A stretch of DNA of 17,853 nt from Lindgomyces ingoldianus (taxonomy: Eukaryota; Ascomycota; Dothideomycetes; Pleosporales; Lindgomycetaceae): NCBI RefSeq assembly GCF_010093535.1, contig NW_022985188.1:108400-126252 (forward strand), in the 5' to 3' direction. Below the pieces are notes generated by a model. The model did no database searches. It was not told the DNA's origin and was given only the letters and a program-made list of their open reading frames with translations. A program made the position numbers and the translations under genes. Of the stretch, positions 17,746-17,853 are shown in pieces. Each line of letters opens with the position of its first letter. Position 1 is the first letter of the stretch.

Positions 17746-17853
17746 ACGTACTTCACAGGCTGTAACGATTCTCATGAATCGTCCCATCTCGGGTCGCCCG
17801 GAATCTATCCGAAGGGTCTCCGTATCGGCTCCGACCCTGGCTCGACCCTGACT
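17746..17853. other. GC-rich, unmutated sequence at the right edge
   Basis: Composition changes abruptly: CpG, TCA, CCA and TGG sites are all present. TGTAACG at 17761 resembles the start of the solo LTR (TGTAACGGCGC). CGATTC and GAATCG (17766-17771 and 17776-17781) form a short hairpin. The last 25 bases contain CTCCGACCCTG and CTCGACCCTG as near repeats. It may be the start of another LTR or the border of the AT-rich block, and the window ends too soon to tell. Confidence 0.4.

Noticed and set aside
1..17853. A non-standard genetic code with UAA and UAG read as Gln
   Set aside because: Stops also fall on conserved Trp positions, and catalytic Asp and Cys codons are mutated in the same direction, so mutation explains everything.

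Overview
The window looks like an AT-rich, gene-free heterochromatic block from a filamentous ascomycete (Pezizomycotina-type) fungus. Two LTR retrotransposons (Ty1/copia and chromodomain Ty3/gypsy) and a pogo/Fot1-type DNA transposon are nested in one another. All their coding regions are destroyed by C-to-T changes on both strands, the signature of repeat-induced point mutation (RIP). I found no intact host gene, tRNA, rRNA or CRISPR array. No species can be named from the sequence.

Layout. 1-440: unassigned, with two perfect hairpins. About 500-941 and 7341-8494: the two halves of one pogo-type transposase on the minus strand. They are split by a copia element at 947-7335 (280-bp LTRs, 5-bp target duplication TAACT). 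About 8600-8985: AT-rich sequence with a Z-DNA-prone dinucleotide tract. About 8985-9330 and 17231-17590: the 3' end of a second, older copia copy with a heavily mutated 280-bp LTR. It was interrupted by a 204-bp solo LTR (9331-9341 plus 17033-17225, target duplication AACAT). That solo LTR was itself interrupted by a 7,686-bp chromodomain gypsy element (9342-17027, 595-bp LTRs, target duplication GGCGC). 17600-17745: a fragment of a second pogo transposase in the opposite orientation. About 17746-17853: an abrupt change to GC-rich, unmutated sequence beginning with an LTR-like TGTAACG.

How the parts relate. Removing the copia element and one target repeat rejoins the pogo transposase in one reading frame. 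Removing the gypsy element rejoins the solo LTR, and removing both rejoins the old copia end, so the order of insertion can be read directly. Stop codons replace Gln and Trp codons, both Gag starts have become ATA, and catalytic Asp/Glu codons have become Asn/Lys. The mutation has a trinucleotide preference: TCA, TGA, CCA and TGG are missing from the gypsy gag, while ACA, TGT, GCA and TGC remain common. In both retrotransposons the mutations reach the inner parts of the LTRs and spare their outer ends. The least expected items are this context preference, the mutation gradient, a RIP-spared proline-rich island in the copia gag, and a decayed Cys-containing antisense reading frame between the gypsy pol and its 3' LTR.
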